Assembly (NCBI GenBank): GCA_963575745.1
Contig: CAUYUJ010005014.1
Span: 176,001-236,000 of the forward strand
DNA length: 60,000 bases
From: Prorocentrum cordatum
Taxonomy: Eukaryota > Sar > Dinophyceae > Prorocentrales > Prorocentraceae
Direction of reading: 5' to 3'
Part shown: one piece after another, positions 38,102 through 48,730 of the stretch
How the letters are laid out: every line of letters begins with the position of its first letter
Position numbering within the stretch: position 1 is the stretch's first letter
Notes under the pieces: generated by a model
What the model was told of the DNA's origin: nothing
The model's database searches: none
Seen by the model: only the letters and a program-made list of their open reading frames with translations
Program-made: the position numbers and the translations under genes

Positions 38102-38259
38102 AATGCTGCATCTCCGTGTTTGACCGCGTGCCGCCGTGGCATCACGTCATCCTCTTTGCAGCGCGCTTGGCGGTCTGCATCTGGGACGCGCTTGGCGCGC
38201 CGACATGACTTGAAAGCCACTGCATTGCCCACGCGCCCACAGGACGCACGGCGTATTGA

Positions 38260-38405
38260 CTTTACATGGGAAGCTCCTCCGAATTTTCCCAGTGGGAGGG
38301 TCCACATGCGCTTTGCCGCCCCGTTCCGGCACACCCCTCACACGCTCCGTGGCCCCATATTGAGCTCCACCGAAGGCCCAACTGGGAGGGTCCACATGCT
38401 GTGAA
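38260..38405 (+). repeat. 90-bp satellite, cluster 1
   Basis: About 1.6 copies; GTCCACATGC recurs at 38,300 and 38,390. The unit contains CCGTTCCGGCACACCCCTCA and GAGCTCCACCGAAGGCC. The following 38,405-38,690 has no recognised gene. Confidence 0.75.
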
Positions 38406-38694
38406 TTGCACTCCATACAATGTGTGTAACATAATGTTGTTAGATGCTTTTCCCTCTCGAGGCCCCTGGAGGCCCAGTGTCAGCACATAGCAAGCAGCAA
38501 ATAATGACGGCACGTTTGACCATTGCCGTTTTGAGCGCGAGAGGCCTCTCGACTGACCGAAAAGGTTACCATCACCGCCCCCCGCGTGCAGAGCATAGTG
38601 AGGGAAGGTGTTCGAGGAGAAGTTGGCAGAGATTCGGACTTCGATTCGAGGGGAGTTGGAGACTTCGAGTGCTTCGACGAGTTCACACATGCGT

Positions 38695-39055
38695 CTCTCC
38701 GCTCCATTTCGGCACACCCCTCGGACGCATCGTGGCTGCATCAGGAGCTCCATCGAAGGTCCCCGTGGCAGGGTCCACATGTGCCCCCCCGCCCCATGTC
38801 GGCACACCTCTCACACGCTTGGTGCCCCCAAAGGGAGCTCCACCGAAGGCCCCATTGGGAAGGTCCACATGCGTCTCCCCGCCCCATGTCGGCACACCCT
38901 CACACGTTTCGTGCCCCCATAGGGAACTCCACCGACTGCCGGAGTGGCAGGGTCCCCATGCGTCTCCCCGCCGCATTCTGGCAAACCCCAGACACGTTTC
39001 GGGCACGAAACGTGAGAGGGGTGTGTCGAAATGGGGCGGGGAGACGCATGTGGAC
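38695..39055 (+). repeat. 90-bp satellite, cluster 2, ending in an inverted copy
   Basis: Units start near 38,773, 38,863 and 38,952 (GTCCACATG). The last unit is mirrored: 38,952-39,055 is a 104-bp imperfect palindrome centred on CGTTTCGGGCACGAAACG. The next 39,060-39,570 contains polypurine DNA and no firm gene. Confidence 0.8.
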
Positions 39056-39571
39056 GGAACGTGTGCGGAGTGCACCGATACAAAATAATGCGGAGGGCAG
39101 AGGCAAGGGATGAGAGGAGGAGGGCGAGGATGAGGAGGGGAAGGAGGAAGGAGGAAGGAACGCGGGGCGCACGAGCCAACACCACAGGATGGTTGGGAAA
39201 GCATGCGCTGAGGTGCACATGGCCGAGCTCTCACCCCTGGCCCGCCTGGTAGCATTCCGGGGAATCCATGGGAAGCCTGAGAATGTGCGCTCGCACTGGC
39301 CGGCCTCCCGCTCCCCAGCGTGGGTTTCTGACACCGCGCAGACTCTTCAGCCTCGAAGCGTTGGTGGCCTTTCGGTGGCCAGATCCAAGCCTCGGAACAA
39401 ATTAGCGAACACATGCCACGTTCATCCGTCAACGCCTCCCCCTCCCCCCAATGTTCAAAGTTGGCGGCGGGGCTGATGAGATCAACTTCGACCGCAGTCT
39501 CTCCCGCGCGTGCCAACATTGAGTTTGGGGGGGAGGGGGAGTGTTCAGTAATTATTTCCCTCTACCGTCGC

Positions 39572-39667
39572 TCCTGATCGGCCGACTCTGGGCCACCGGC
39601 GGAGTCTAACCTCGAAGCGCCCGCGGCGGAGTCGCCGCCGCGCCGACCCGACAGGAACCTGCCGGCA
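39572..39667. mobile_element. MITE family 2, diverged right half (copy 5)
   Basis: CTGATCGGCCGACTCTGGGC, then a GCGCCGACCCGACAGGAACC end. A matching diverged left part may be near 39,320-39,360, with about 200 bp inserted between. Confidence 0.45.
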
Positions 39668-40230
39668 TCTTCGCTTGCTCCCGGCGCCTCGACGCCCGTG
39701 TGCGGGTTCGCAGCGATGAAGCGCGCCTGCTGCAGAGACATGATGCTGGCGGCCTCCATGGAGGCGAGGGTCCCGAGGCGGCCGTCGGCACGGCCGGCGA
39801 GGATCACCACCTCGGGCGTGGTCGGGCGTCTCTGTCTTTCCCCCTCCACGGCGACAAGCTCTGCACAGCCTCTGGCGATCATCCTTCAGCCGACATCTCT
39901 CCCCACTGGCGCGGCCTGGGCCCCACCTGCCAGCTCACCCCCCTGGATGGGGACACACACTGCTCCCCTCGGGTTTCGAAGGGTCCCCGCCTGTGGTGGT
40001 GGGAGGGTGGGGCGGAGAGACCATGGCCCCGGTGAGGATGGGGATAGGTTCAACAAAACCGATCTGGGGGACGACGCTGGGCGAGTGCCGCACGTCTTCT
40101 GCACACCACTGCGCCAGCCGTCTGCCGATGACTTCGCCCAGGCGCAACCGAGCAAGAGTCGACAGAGAAATCTGGAGAGTCAAGATGCTACACAGGACTG
40201 GCTCTTTCTGAGCCGCACTGGTGGGGAAGA
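39667..40230 (-). other. Possible minus-strand exon(s)
   Basis: The minus strand reads TTPEVVILAGRADGRLGTLA, SMEAASIMSLQQARFIAANP and ends EDAG at CGGCAG|GTTCCT, which is the edge of a MITE. Further upstream another frame reads LARLRLGEVIGRRLAQWCAE. Composition is protein-like, but no full splice model could be drawn and the plus strand is also open. Confidence 0.3.
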
Positions 40231-40479
40231 GGAGAGGGGAGGACGACGACAAGGAGGAGGACGACGACGAGGAGGGAGAGTGGGCAGCGTGGTCTCAAAA
40301 AAGACTGTCGCGCGTATCGGCTGCATATGTCTTTGTTCCCAAATATCCTGTGGAGTCGGGTCCTCGCTTCGAAGAGACAGCGCCCCGCGTTCCCTCCGTC
40401 CTCCCGCTGCCACCTTCCTCCTCCATCTTCTCATTCCCGCGTGTGTCCTCCGCGTACCCGCCCCCATCTCGGCGCGTCC

Positions 40480-40965
40480 CTCATGCACTTCGTGGCCCCA
40501 TAGGGAGCTCCACCGGAGGCCCAAGCGGCTGCGTTGGCATTGTGGCACCGCACCCATTCCGGCACACCCCTCACGAGGATCGCGGCCCCATAGGGTGCTC
40601 CACAGAAGGCCCCAGTGGCTGCGTTCGCATGGCGGCATCGCACCCATTCCGGCAATCCCTCAAGAGGATCGTGGCCCCACAGGGTGCTCCACTGAAGGCC
40701 CCAGTGGCTGCGTTCGCATGGGGGCACCGACCCATTTCGGCACACCCCTCACGAGGATCGTGGCCCCAGAGGGGCTCCATCGAAGGACCCAGTGGCAAAG
40801 TTCGCATGGCGGCACTGCACCGATTTCGGCACATCACTCACGAGGATCGTGGCCCCACAGTGAGCCCCACCGAAGGTCCCAGTGGTTGCGTTCGCATGGC
40901 AGCACCGCGCCCATTTCGGCACATCACTCTTGAGGATCGTGGCCCCATAGGGGGCTCGATCGTCT
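40480..40965 (+). repeat. 90-bp satellite, cluster 3
   Basis: GTGGCCCCA recurs near 40,493, 40,584, 40,673, 40,762, 40,851 and 40,941 (periods 89-91). Six copies of the same unit as clusters 1 and 2. Confidence 0.85.
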
Positions 40966-41275
40966 TGCATTACCTCATTGCTTGTTGTCGCCCCAAGAAA
41001 AGGCCCTCGGTGACCACCTCGAACTTTTCCCCGATGGAGGATCGAAGGCGGGGAAGGGGGAGAAGGTTCAAGCAATGGTGTGATAGATGGCAAAATAAGG
41101 AAACATTCGCGACGAAGGTTCAGAACGCAGGATCGCGCAGATATGGCAATGATAAGCAAACGCATAATATTTAGATTAAGTACGGTGGGCCCCTCAAATT
41201 CGTGATTTTTGTTTGGGGGGGGAGCGAGACGGACTCGAAGTGGGAGGACGGACGCGGGGAGGCAGAGGACACCGC
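40966..41275. other. No gene recognised
   Basis: Transition from the satellite to gene D. May include the intron or 3' part downstream of gene D exon 4. Confidence 0.35.
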
Positions 41276-41717
41276 CTCGGACGTGGTCAGGTGCGTCATC
41301 TCGTGCACGAAGTGGTCCTCGCCGTTCTGCCCGGCGACCCCGAACGTGGTGAAGCGGAACGCGAGGGCGCGCAGCTTGGACACGTAGGCGCGGAGCAGCT
41401 TGTAGTTGACCGTGCAATCGACGATGACCAACATCTTGGCACTGTAGCGCACGAAGAGCCGGCGGCCAGAGCACACGCGGTGCGCGGTGGCCAGACAGGC
41501 ACCCATGAAGACGTAGAGATGAGCATCGAGGTGTGCCGCGACATACTCGAGGACCACCCACCACCACTCATCCTCATTTTCGTCGAGTGCGGCCGTGTCG
41601 CGCATGCGTGCCCACGTGCTGCTTATCAGAGGGTACCCGATCGTCACGGTGACATACACGTAGACAGCCGACAGCAGCAACGAGTACCACCCCTCCAGCA
41701 GGTGGGACGCGAGGTAC
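41276..41717 (-). CDS. Gene D exon 4: membrane-associated segment
   Basis: Minus-strand exon of 442 nt. The 3' site is TCTGCAG|GTACCT at 41,717; the likely 5' site is TCCGAG|GCGGTG (GC-type) at 41,276, phase consistent. It starts YLASHLLEG, then a hydrophobic span YSLLLSAVYVYVTVTIGYPL, an acidic Trp cluster (DENEDEWWWVVLEYVA), a second hydrophobic stretch LYVFMGACLATAHRVC, then SAKMLVIVDCTVNYKLLRAY and FRFTTFGVAGQNGEDHFVHE. Two membrane segments and a soluble C-terminal region are likely. I do not recognise the family. Confidence 0.6.
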
Positions 41718-41756
41718 CTGCAGAAGACGAAACACGCTGCATATACATACACGTTT

Positions 41757-41900
41757 GGAGCTCCGCGCGGATTTCTCGGATCTGCGCTGGGGCCCCCCTG
41801 GCGGCGCCTCTGGCGCCGCCCCTAGCGCGTTCCGCGCGCCAGAGAGGGGGTCCAGCGCCGATCCAAGAAATCGGCGCGGAGCTCCGAAAGTTCATGCTTA
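41757..41900 (+). repeat. Intron foldback element family 1, in gene D intron 3
   Basis: 144-bp inverted repeat: left arm GGAGCTCCGCGCGGATTTCT, right arm AAATCGGCGCGGAGCTCCGA, centre GGCGCCTCTGGCGCCGCC, and conserved end GAGCTCCGAAAGTTCATG. The host intron 41,718-41,982 (265 bp, GT-AG) has an 11-bp direct repeat, GAGGTACCTGC, at its two ends (41,711-41,721 and 41,976-41,986). Confidence 0.8.
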
Positions 41901-41982
41901 TGCCGTGCTTCCTCCTTCGAGATTTGTGGTTTCGTTTCGTTTGTTTGCTTGCATGTTTGTTTGCTTCCTCCTTTGAGAGGTA

Positions 41983-42055
41983 CCTGCCGACGAGCAAGAG
42001 GCTCGCCCTCACCTCCGATGCCCTCTCCTCGGGCGGGGTGGTAATGGGGGGGTTG
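41983..42055 (-). CDS. Gene D exon 3
   Basis: Short minus-strand exon ending GTCGGCAG|GTACCT at 41,983. It reads EVRASLLLVGR and joins exon 4 as GR|YLASHLLEG in phase 2. Its upstream boundary is not resolved (candidates are near 42,020-42,055). The 270 bp upstream of it (42,060-42,326) show no clear exon. Confidence 0.45.
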
Positions 42056-42326
42056 GCCTAACATAGGGTGAAGAGGAGGGCCATAAGGAGGGGCCCACAG
42101 GGCCCCTTTAGGGTTCATTTCTTCACCCGCCATTTAGGCTACCCCTGCGACCCTGGCGCTGCACCTTTTTCACAATGGGCCTCTTCGCCCAGGCTCAGGC
42201 CCGGAGACCCTCACAGATCGATCTGGCTCGAAAAAGAACGCAGAACGATGGGGCCTGGGGCTCTGGGCGTGATTTCTCGCGATGCTGCCATCTCTTCGCA
42301 ACGTCGGATCTCAAGGAGCCCCCATT

Positions 42327-42478
42327 AGGGGGCCACGCGCGAACCCTACCCCTACCCCCCACGATTTCTTAGGGGGAGGGTGGGGTTCACTTCGTTCGGG
42401 AGCTCCCGAGCGAAATGAACCCCACCCTCCCCCTCAGAAATCTTGGGGGGTAGGGGTAGGGTTCGCGTGTGGCCCCCT
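42327..42478. repeat. 152-bp near-perfect foldback element, family 3
   Basis: Arms of about 74 bp around the centre GGGAGCTCCC (42,398-42,407). The left arm starts GGGGGCCACGCGCGAACCCT; the right arm is its complement with only a handful of differences. It lies between gene D exons 2 and 3 and is unrelated in sequence to family 1, apart from a shared GAGCTC. Confidence 0.85.
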
Positions 42479-42485
42479 ACCCCTG

Positions 42486-42648
42486 CCACCCGCCCGATCT
42501 CCGCGACCGCGCCCGTCCGGCTGACGCCACACAGCTCCTCCGCAGCGGGCAGCAGCGACCTCAGCAGGTGCGGCAGGTCCCGGACGTCGGAGGCGCCGAG
42601 CGTGAGGACGGGCAGGGCCACCTTGGCCAAGTCCTGCAGCACCCACTC
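42486..42648 (-). CDS. Gene D exon 2
   Basis: Minus-strand exon from CCCCAG|GAGTGG (42,648): EWVLQDLAKVALPVLTLGAS, DVRDLPHLLRSLLPAAEELC and VSRTGAVAEIGRVAG. It is leucine-rich and helical. The 5' boundary near 42,486 is followed directly by the foldback element; the splice dinucleotide is unclear (GGCAG|GGGTAG). The intron upstream, 42,649-42,828 (180 bp), starts GA and ends AG, with ACTCCTG repeated at both ends. Confidence 0.6.
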
Positions 42649-42692
42649 CTGGGGCACCAAACGATGACATCGCGACATTAACATCACAACTG

Positions 42693-42801
42693 GGAGGTCC
42701 GCGCGGATTCCTCGGATCGGCGCTGGGGCCCCCTGGCGCCGCCAGGGAGGGGGGTCCAGCGCCGATCCGAGGAATTCGCGCGGAGCTCCTGATTTTCATG
42801 C
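42693..42801 (+). repeat. Intron foldback element family 1, in gene D intron 1
   Basis: Left arm GAGGTCCGCGCGGATTCCTC, core GGCGCCGCCAGGGAGGGGGG, right arm GCGCCGATCCGAGGAATTCG and end GAGCTCCTGATTTTCATG. It fills most of the 180-bp GA-AG intron. Confidence 0.8.
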
Positions 42802-42828
42802 TCGTGTGATTGTTTCTTCCCCTGACTC

Positions 42829-43383
42829 CTGCGGCTTACTACACGTCTCGAGGAACGAGGAATCGCCGTCGGAGCGGGCCGAGATGGTGCCCGCGCGCAC
42901 GACCCTCAGGCACCCCTCCTGGCAAGACGCGTCGAACATGTGCACAAACCCGTCGGGAAACGACTCGATCAGCCGCACCCCGTCCTCCGAGGACGCGCCG
43001 AGGGAGAACGACGCTCCCTCGTGGACGTGGTCCACCGAGCCCTCCAGGCGCCACGAGTCGTCCTCGATGCTGATGGTCGCGCCGTGGAAGAAACCCTTCG
43101 CCGTGTCGACCCACTTCCCTGCCCACGGCCTCCGTCCTGCCGTATCGGCCCTCGGCCTCTTGTCGGCAGTGGAGCACGCTGCCGCGCCCCGGCCCGCCGC
43201 GGGCTCGGCGCCCGACGCGGCCCTGCCCCGCGGGAAGGCCGCCGACACGGCCTCGGCGGCGGCGCAGAGCAGCCACGAGAGGGTGTGGTGCATCGCGAGC
43301 GTGGCCACCGTGGAGGGCTCCGACGGACGAGGCCCCGCCATGGTGCTGAAGAGGCACCCGGTAAAGGTGCGCTTGGTGAGGTC
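42829..43383 (-). CDS. Gene D exon 1 (first recognised)
   Basis: Minus-strand exon of 555 nt (185 codons, phase 0). The 3' site is GCTGGCAG|GACCTC at 43,383; the 5' site is GCCGCAG|GAGTCA (GA-type) at 42,829. It reads DLTKRTFTGCLFSTMAGPRP, STVATLAMHHTLSWLLCAAA, then an Ala/Arg linker and a beta-rich region: WVDTAKGFFHGATISIEDDS, WRLEGSVDHVHEGASFSLGA, GVRLIESFPDGFVHMFDASC and RVVRAGTISARSDGDSSFLE. An upstream exon must exist but is hidden behind a GAT microsatellite. Function unknown. Confidence 0.6.
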
Positions 43384-43397
43384 CTGCCAGCTAATAC

Positions 43398-43472
43398 GTG
43401 ATGACAATGATAATGCTGACGATGACGATGGCGACGGCGACGGCGATGGCGATGGCGATGATGATGATGATT

Positions 43473-43562
<90 letters not shown>
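43398..43562. repeat. GAT/GAC microsatellite in gene D intron
   Basis: Mostly pure GAT repeats; the poly-Asp frame on the plus strand is an artefact. The following 43,563-43,860 shows no firm gene. Confidence 0.9.
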
Positions 43563-43859
43563 GTCATGCCCCGCGTTTTGGAATGGTCAGTTTAGGCTCG
43601 CTGGGCCTGCACAGACTCCTGAATGTAGCACAAGAGGGATGCCCCCCTCATCTGGAGCCTGAGGACACAGTCCTTGCACAAAGGGGCCAAGACGGAGACA
43701 GGTGGGTCTGTTGCCTCGGGTGCGCCTTACGAGCCACTAACTATACTCGGCAGGCTGGCTCGTTCAAAAACGGCTAGCCGTTCGCTGAACCACAAACGAC
43801 AGAATGAAAATCAGCCTGTTCTTCGAGCTCGGCCTCGGCCCCCATCTCCTGCGCCCAGA

Positions 43860-43975
43860 CGGGAGGAAGCGGGGGAGGAGGGGGAGGCAGGAGGGGGAGG
43901 GGGAGGGGGAGGAGGGGGAGGAGGGGGAGGAGGGGGAGGAGGGGGAGGAGGGGGAGGAGGGGGAGGCAGGAGAGA
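43860..43975. repeat. GGGGGAGGA-type polypurine repeat
   Basis: Tandem GAGGGGGAG units on the plus strand, about 115 bp. Confidence 0.85.
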
Positions 43976-44129
43976 GACGGAGGTCCACGGAGTAAGGCGA
44001 GAGAGCTGGGCCTCAGAGACCCCCGCGGACCGCTGGGGCAGGGGCCCGGTGAGAGCACGCTTCTCCAGAATCGGAACGACCGTCTAATGCACGGCAGCGG
44101 TCAAGGAAAATCGGCCTCTGGCTTCGTTA

Positions 44130-44640
44130 CCAGAGGGGGTGGGTCTTGGCGGCATCAGTGGCAAGCTGATCCACATGTTTGTTCAACTCCTCAGCCAGGG
44201 CGCACCGGCTCCGCAATCCACACTGCCGTCGCCCTGGTGCGAGAAAACATGCTCAATCCTGAACATGTCAGGCTTCGCGGGGATCGCCTGCTGAATTCGT
44301 TGCCAGATGTCCGCCCAGCTGCCACTGGGAAGTTCTCCGCCGTCCAAGAGGTTCTGGAACTTCTTCGCGCATTGCTCAATGTCGCAGTATATTCTTATAG
44401 GCTCTTCAGCCAATCGTAGGACGTGGAGGATGGCTCGAGCTTCAGCACGGGTACGACTCCGACGGTGTCTGGAGTTTAGACGAGGCATTCAGTCGGTTGA
44501 TGTGGCACCACAACCGTCGCATAGCCAACTCTGGCCAGCCGTGAGTTTTCAGGATACGACTCGCGCCATCAGTTGCCACGGCGAGCCGCCGACGTTCCTG
44601 ATCGTCAATCACGTGGTTGACGAGGTCGTTGGCTGGATCG
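44130..44640 (-). pseudogene. RNase H domain fragment of a retroelement
   Basis: The minus strand reads RRRLAVATDGASRILKTHG (first catalytic Asp in the TDGAS box), shifts frame near 44,455, then RTRAEARAILHVLRLAEEPI (Glu box), RIYCDIEQCAKKFQNLLDGG (second Asp), HVFSHQGDG (HxxSHQ) and, after another shift, DQLATDAAKTHPL (last Asp). This is the order of an RNase HI domain as found at the end of LINE polyproteins. No RT precedes it here: upstream on this strand is an AGT array. Confidence 0.7.
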
Positions 44641-44772
44641 TCGTCGCGCGGTGGTGGTGGCCGATGCTGGGGAGGCTCGGGCGTGGTATGGCATGACCGT
44701 TTCCTCGCGCATGTATGGGGATAAAAAGTGCCGCGTAGACGGCGGCAAATGGTCTCGATCTTCGGCTTGAGG

Positions 44773-45670
<898 letters not shown>

Positions 45671-45839
45671 AAATTCGCCGGCCCAACGGGCCAGGGCGTG
45701 CTAAGATCTCCGGTACCTGGTTAACAGTATTTCTAATTCGCGCGCGCGGGGCGGCCCCTGGGGGTCCCCGGGCGAAAAGTACCCCGGCAAGGTCCCGGCA
45801 AGTCCCCGGCAAGTCCCTGGCAAGGTCGGGTCAGAGATG

Positions 45840-46600
45840 CCGGAGTTCTGTTTCGGAGTCCAAGAGGGCTCCAGATCGGTCCAAGAGGGCCCCGAGAAGC
45901 TTTCTAGACGGTCCAAGAGAGGCCCGAGACGGCCAAAGATCGCCCGAAGACGCCCCAGATGGCCCCAAGACAGCCCAAGAGGCCTCCAAGACGCTCCAAG
46001 GGCCTTCCAAGAGGCCTCCGAAGAGGGCCCCAAGTTGCCAAAATCGTTGATTTTCATTTGTTTTTTCTATGTTTTTTGCGTTCTGGCCTTTTCGCTTCCG
46101 GACGCTCCAAGAGGGCCCAAGAGGCCTTCAAGACTGCTCCAAGACGGCCCACGAGGCTCCCAAGACGGCCCCGGAGCGGCCCAAGAGCGCCCCCCAGACG
46201 GCCCAAGTGCTGCCCAAGGCGGACCAAGAGGCCCCAAGACGGGCCCAAGAGGGGCTCAAGAAGGGAACCGAGAACTGAAAAATCGAGCCCTCCGCCCCAG
46301 AAGGCGCCCAGGACCCCGAAAGAGGCCCCAAGAGACTCTCCAAGACACCCCCAAGACGCCCCAATAAGCTCCCGTGAGGCCCCAAGAGGACCAACAACGT
46401 CAGGCCCCAGGCCCCAAGAGGACCAACAAATACCGCCAAGAGCCCGCCGAAAGCCCCCCAAGAGACCGTCACGAGAGCTCAGGAGGCCCCCTGGAGGCCT
46501 CCCGATTTCTCCAAGAGGCCTAAAAAGAGGCGCCAAGAGGCCCCAAACGGCCCCACCGAGGCTCCAAGAGGCCACGAACGCGCAAGCAAACGCCTGCGAT
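45840..46600. repeat. Degenerate CCAAGAGGCC repeat tract
   Basis: About 760 bp of 11-12-bp units, the reverse complement of the CTTGGGGCC text at 20-24 kb and 36 kb. It lies between two AGT arrays. Open frames on both strands are period artefacts. Confidence 0.75.
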
Positions 46601-46640
46601 GGCACAATACGGGCCGGCGGAATGAGCGAAGCGATTAAAT

Positions 46641-46671
46641 AATAGTAGGAGTAGTAGTAGCCGTAAGAGTG

Positions 46672-46762
<91 letters not shown>

Positions 46763-46785
46763 TAGTAGTGGTAGTAGCTAGTAGC

Positions 46786-46825
<40 letters not shown>

Positions 46826-46970
46826 TAGTCGTAGGCGTAGTAGTAGTCGTCCTAGTCGTGTCGTTCGTTCGTAATAGTAGTAGTAGTAGTTAGTAGTAGT
46901 AGTTAGTCGTAGTAGTAGTAGTAGTAGTAGTAGTAGTGTAGTAGTAGTAGTAGTAGTAGTAGATAGTAGC

Positions 46971-47014
<44 letters not shown>

Positions 47015-47130
47015 CCGTCGTAAAGGCAGTAGTAGAAGCAGTAGTAGTCGTAGTGGTAGTAGTGGTAGTAGTAGTGGTAGTAGTAGTAGTAGTAGTAGTC
47101 GTCGAAGTCGTAGTGGTCGTAGTGGTCGTG

Positions 47131-47182
<52 letters not shown>

Positions 47183-47214
47183 TGGTAGTGGTAGTGGTAG
47201 TGGTAGTGGTAGTG

Positions 47215-47272
<58 letters not shown>

Positions 47273-47403
47273 CAATAGGTAGGTAGGTAGGTTGGTAGGT
47301 AGGTAGGTAGGTCGGTAGGTATGTAGGTAGGTAAGTAAGTAGGTAGGTAGGTAGGTAGGTAGGTAGGTAGGTAGGTAGTAGTAGTAGTAGTAATAGTAGC
47401 AGC

Positions 47404-47434
<31 letters not shown>

Positions 47435-47460
47435 CTGGTGGTAGTGGTAGTAATAGTAAT
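46641..47460. repeat. AGT array with an AGGT tetranucleotide block
   Basis: AGT repeats with many GTGGTA and CGTAGT variants, and an AGGT block at 47,275-47,375. Confidence 0.95.
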
Positions 47461-47560
47461 TATTCACTGCGTGGGGATCCCCATATGTGCATCTCCTTGC
47501 TGGCGCTCCCTTGGTGGTGGGACTCGGTGAGGACGAATCTGAATTTAAGTGTGACTGAGC

Positions 47561-47809
47561 TGCCTCTCTCTCTGCTCTCTCTGCTCTCTCTGTCTCTCTC
47601 TCTCTCTTTCTCTCTCTGCCATCTCTCTGTCTCTGCCTCTCTTTCCCTGCCTCTCTCTCTCTCTGCCTCTCTCTCTACCTCTGTCTCTCTGCCTCTCTCT
47701 CTCTCTCTGCCTCTCTCTCTGTGCCTCTCTCTCTCTGCCTCTATCTCTGCCTCTCTCTCTCTCTCTCTCTCTCCTCTCTCTCTTCTCTCTATTATCTCTC
47801 TGCTCTCTC

Positions 47810-47844
<35 letters not shown>

Positions 47845-47865
47845 GCTCTCTCTCTTATCTTCTCT

Positions 47866-47904
<39 letters not shown>

Positions 47905-47915
47905 ATCTCCCTCTT

Positions 47916-47949
<34 letters not shown>

Positions 47950-47991
47950 TTCGCTCTCTCGCTCTCTCTTGCTCTCTCTCGCTCTCTGTCG

Positions 47992-48028
<37 letters not shown>

Positions 48029-48132
48029 GCTCTCACTCGCTCTCTCTCTCGCTCTCTCTCGCTCTCCCTCGCTCTCTCCCGCTCTCTCTCTCTCTCTCTC
48101 TGCTCTCTCTCTCTCTCTCTCGCTCTCTTCCG

Positions 48133-48220
<88 letters not shown>

Positions 48221-48405
48221 TCGTCTCCCCACCCCCACCTCTTCTTACACTTCTCGCTCTCTCTCTCTCTCACCTCTCTGCGCGGTGAGTTCTGATCGAT
48301 GCTCTCGCTGCCCCGCTTCTATCTTATCGCTTCTCTCTCTCTCTCTCTCTGCCTCTCTTCCTCTATTCTGCCTTATTCGCGCATGTCTCCTCTCTAAACT
48401 CCCCC

Positions 48406-48443
<38 letters not shown>

Positions 48444-48507
48444 TCTCTCTCTCCTCTCGACTCCTCTCTCTCTCTCGCTCGTCTTCTCTCTCTCTCTCTC
48501 TCTCTCT

Positions 48508-48543
<36 letters not shown>

Positions 48544-48590
48544 CCCTCTCTCTCGCTTCCTCTCTCTCTCTCTCTCCAGTCTCGGCTCGA
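47561..48590. repeat. CT dinucleotide array, about 1 kb, interrupted
   Basis: CTCTCT with frequent CTCG, CTGC and CTTT variants. Ser/Leu and Arg/Glu ORFs here are artefacts. It ends about 140 bp before the first ORF of the giant element. Confidence 0.95.
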
Positions 48591-48730
48591 GAGTGCCCTG
48601 CACTCAGACCGCAGCCGCGACGCGAAGCGCCCCGCCTCGGAGTCAGACTCCCAGGCCTCGCGAGACCGGAGGGGCCCCAGCAGGACCCCACTGATTCGCG
48701 TCACCTCTCCACACCAGAGTGCCCGCAGCA

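Noticed and set aside
42335-42475. Telomere-like repeats (CCCTACCCC, GGGGTAGGGG)
   Set aside because: Only two short runs, placed symmetrically as arms of one palindrome; not a tandem telomeric array.
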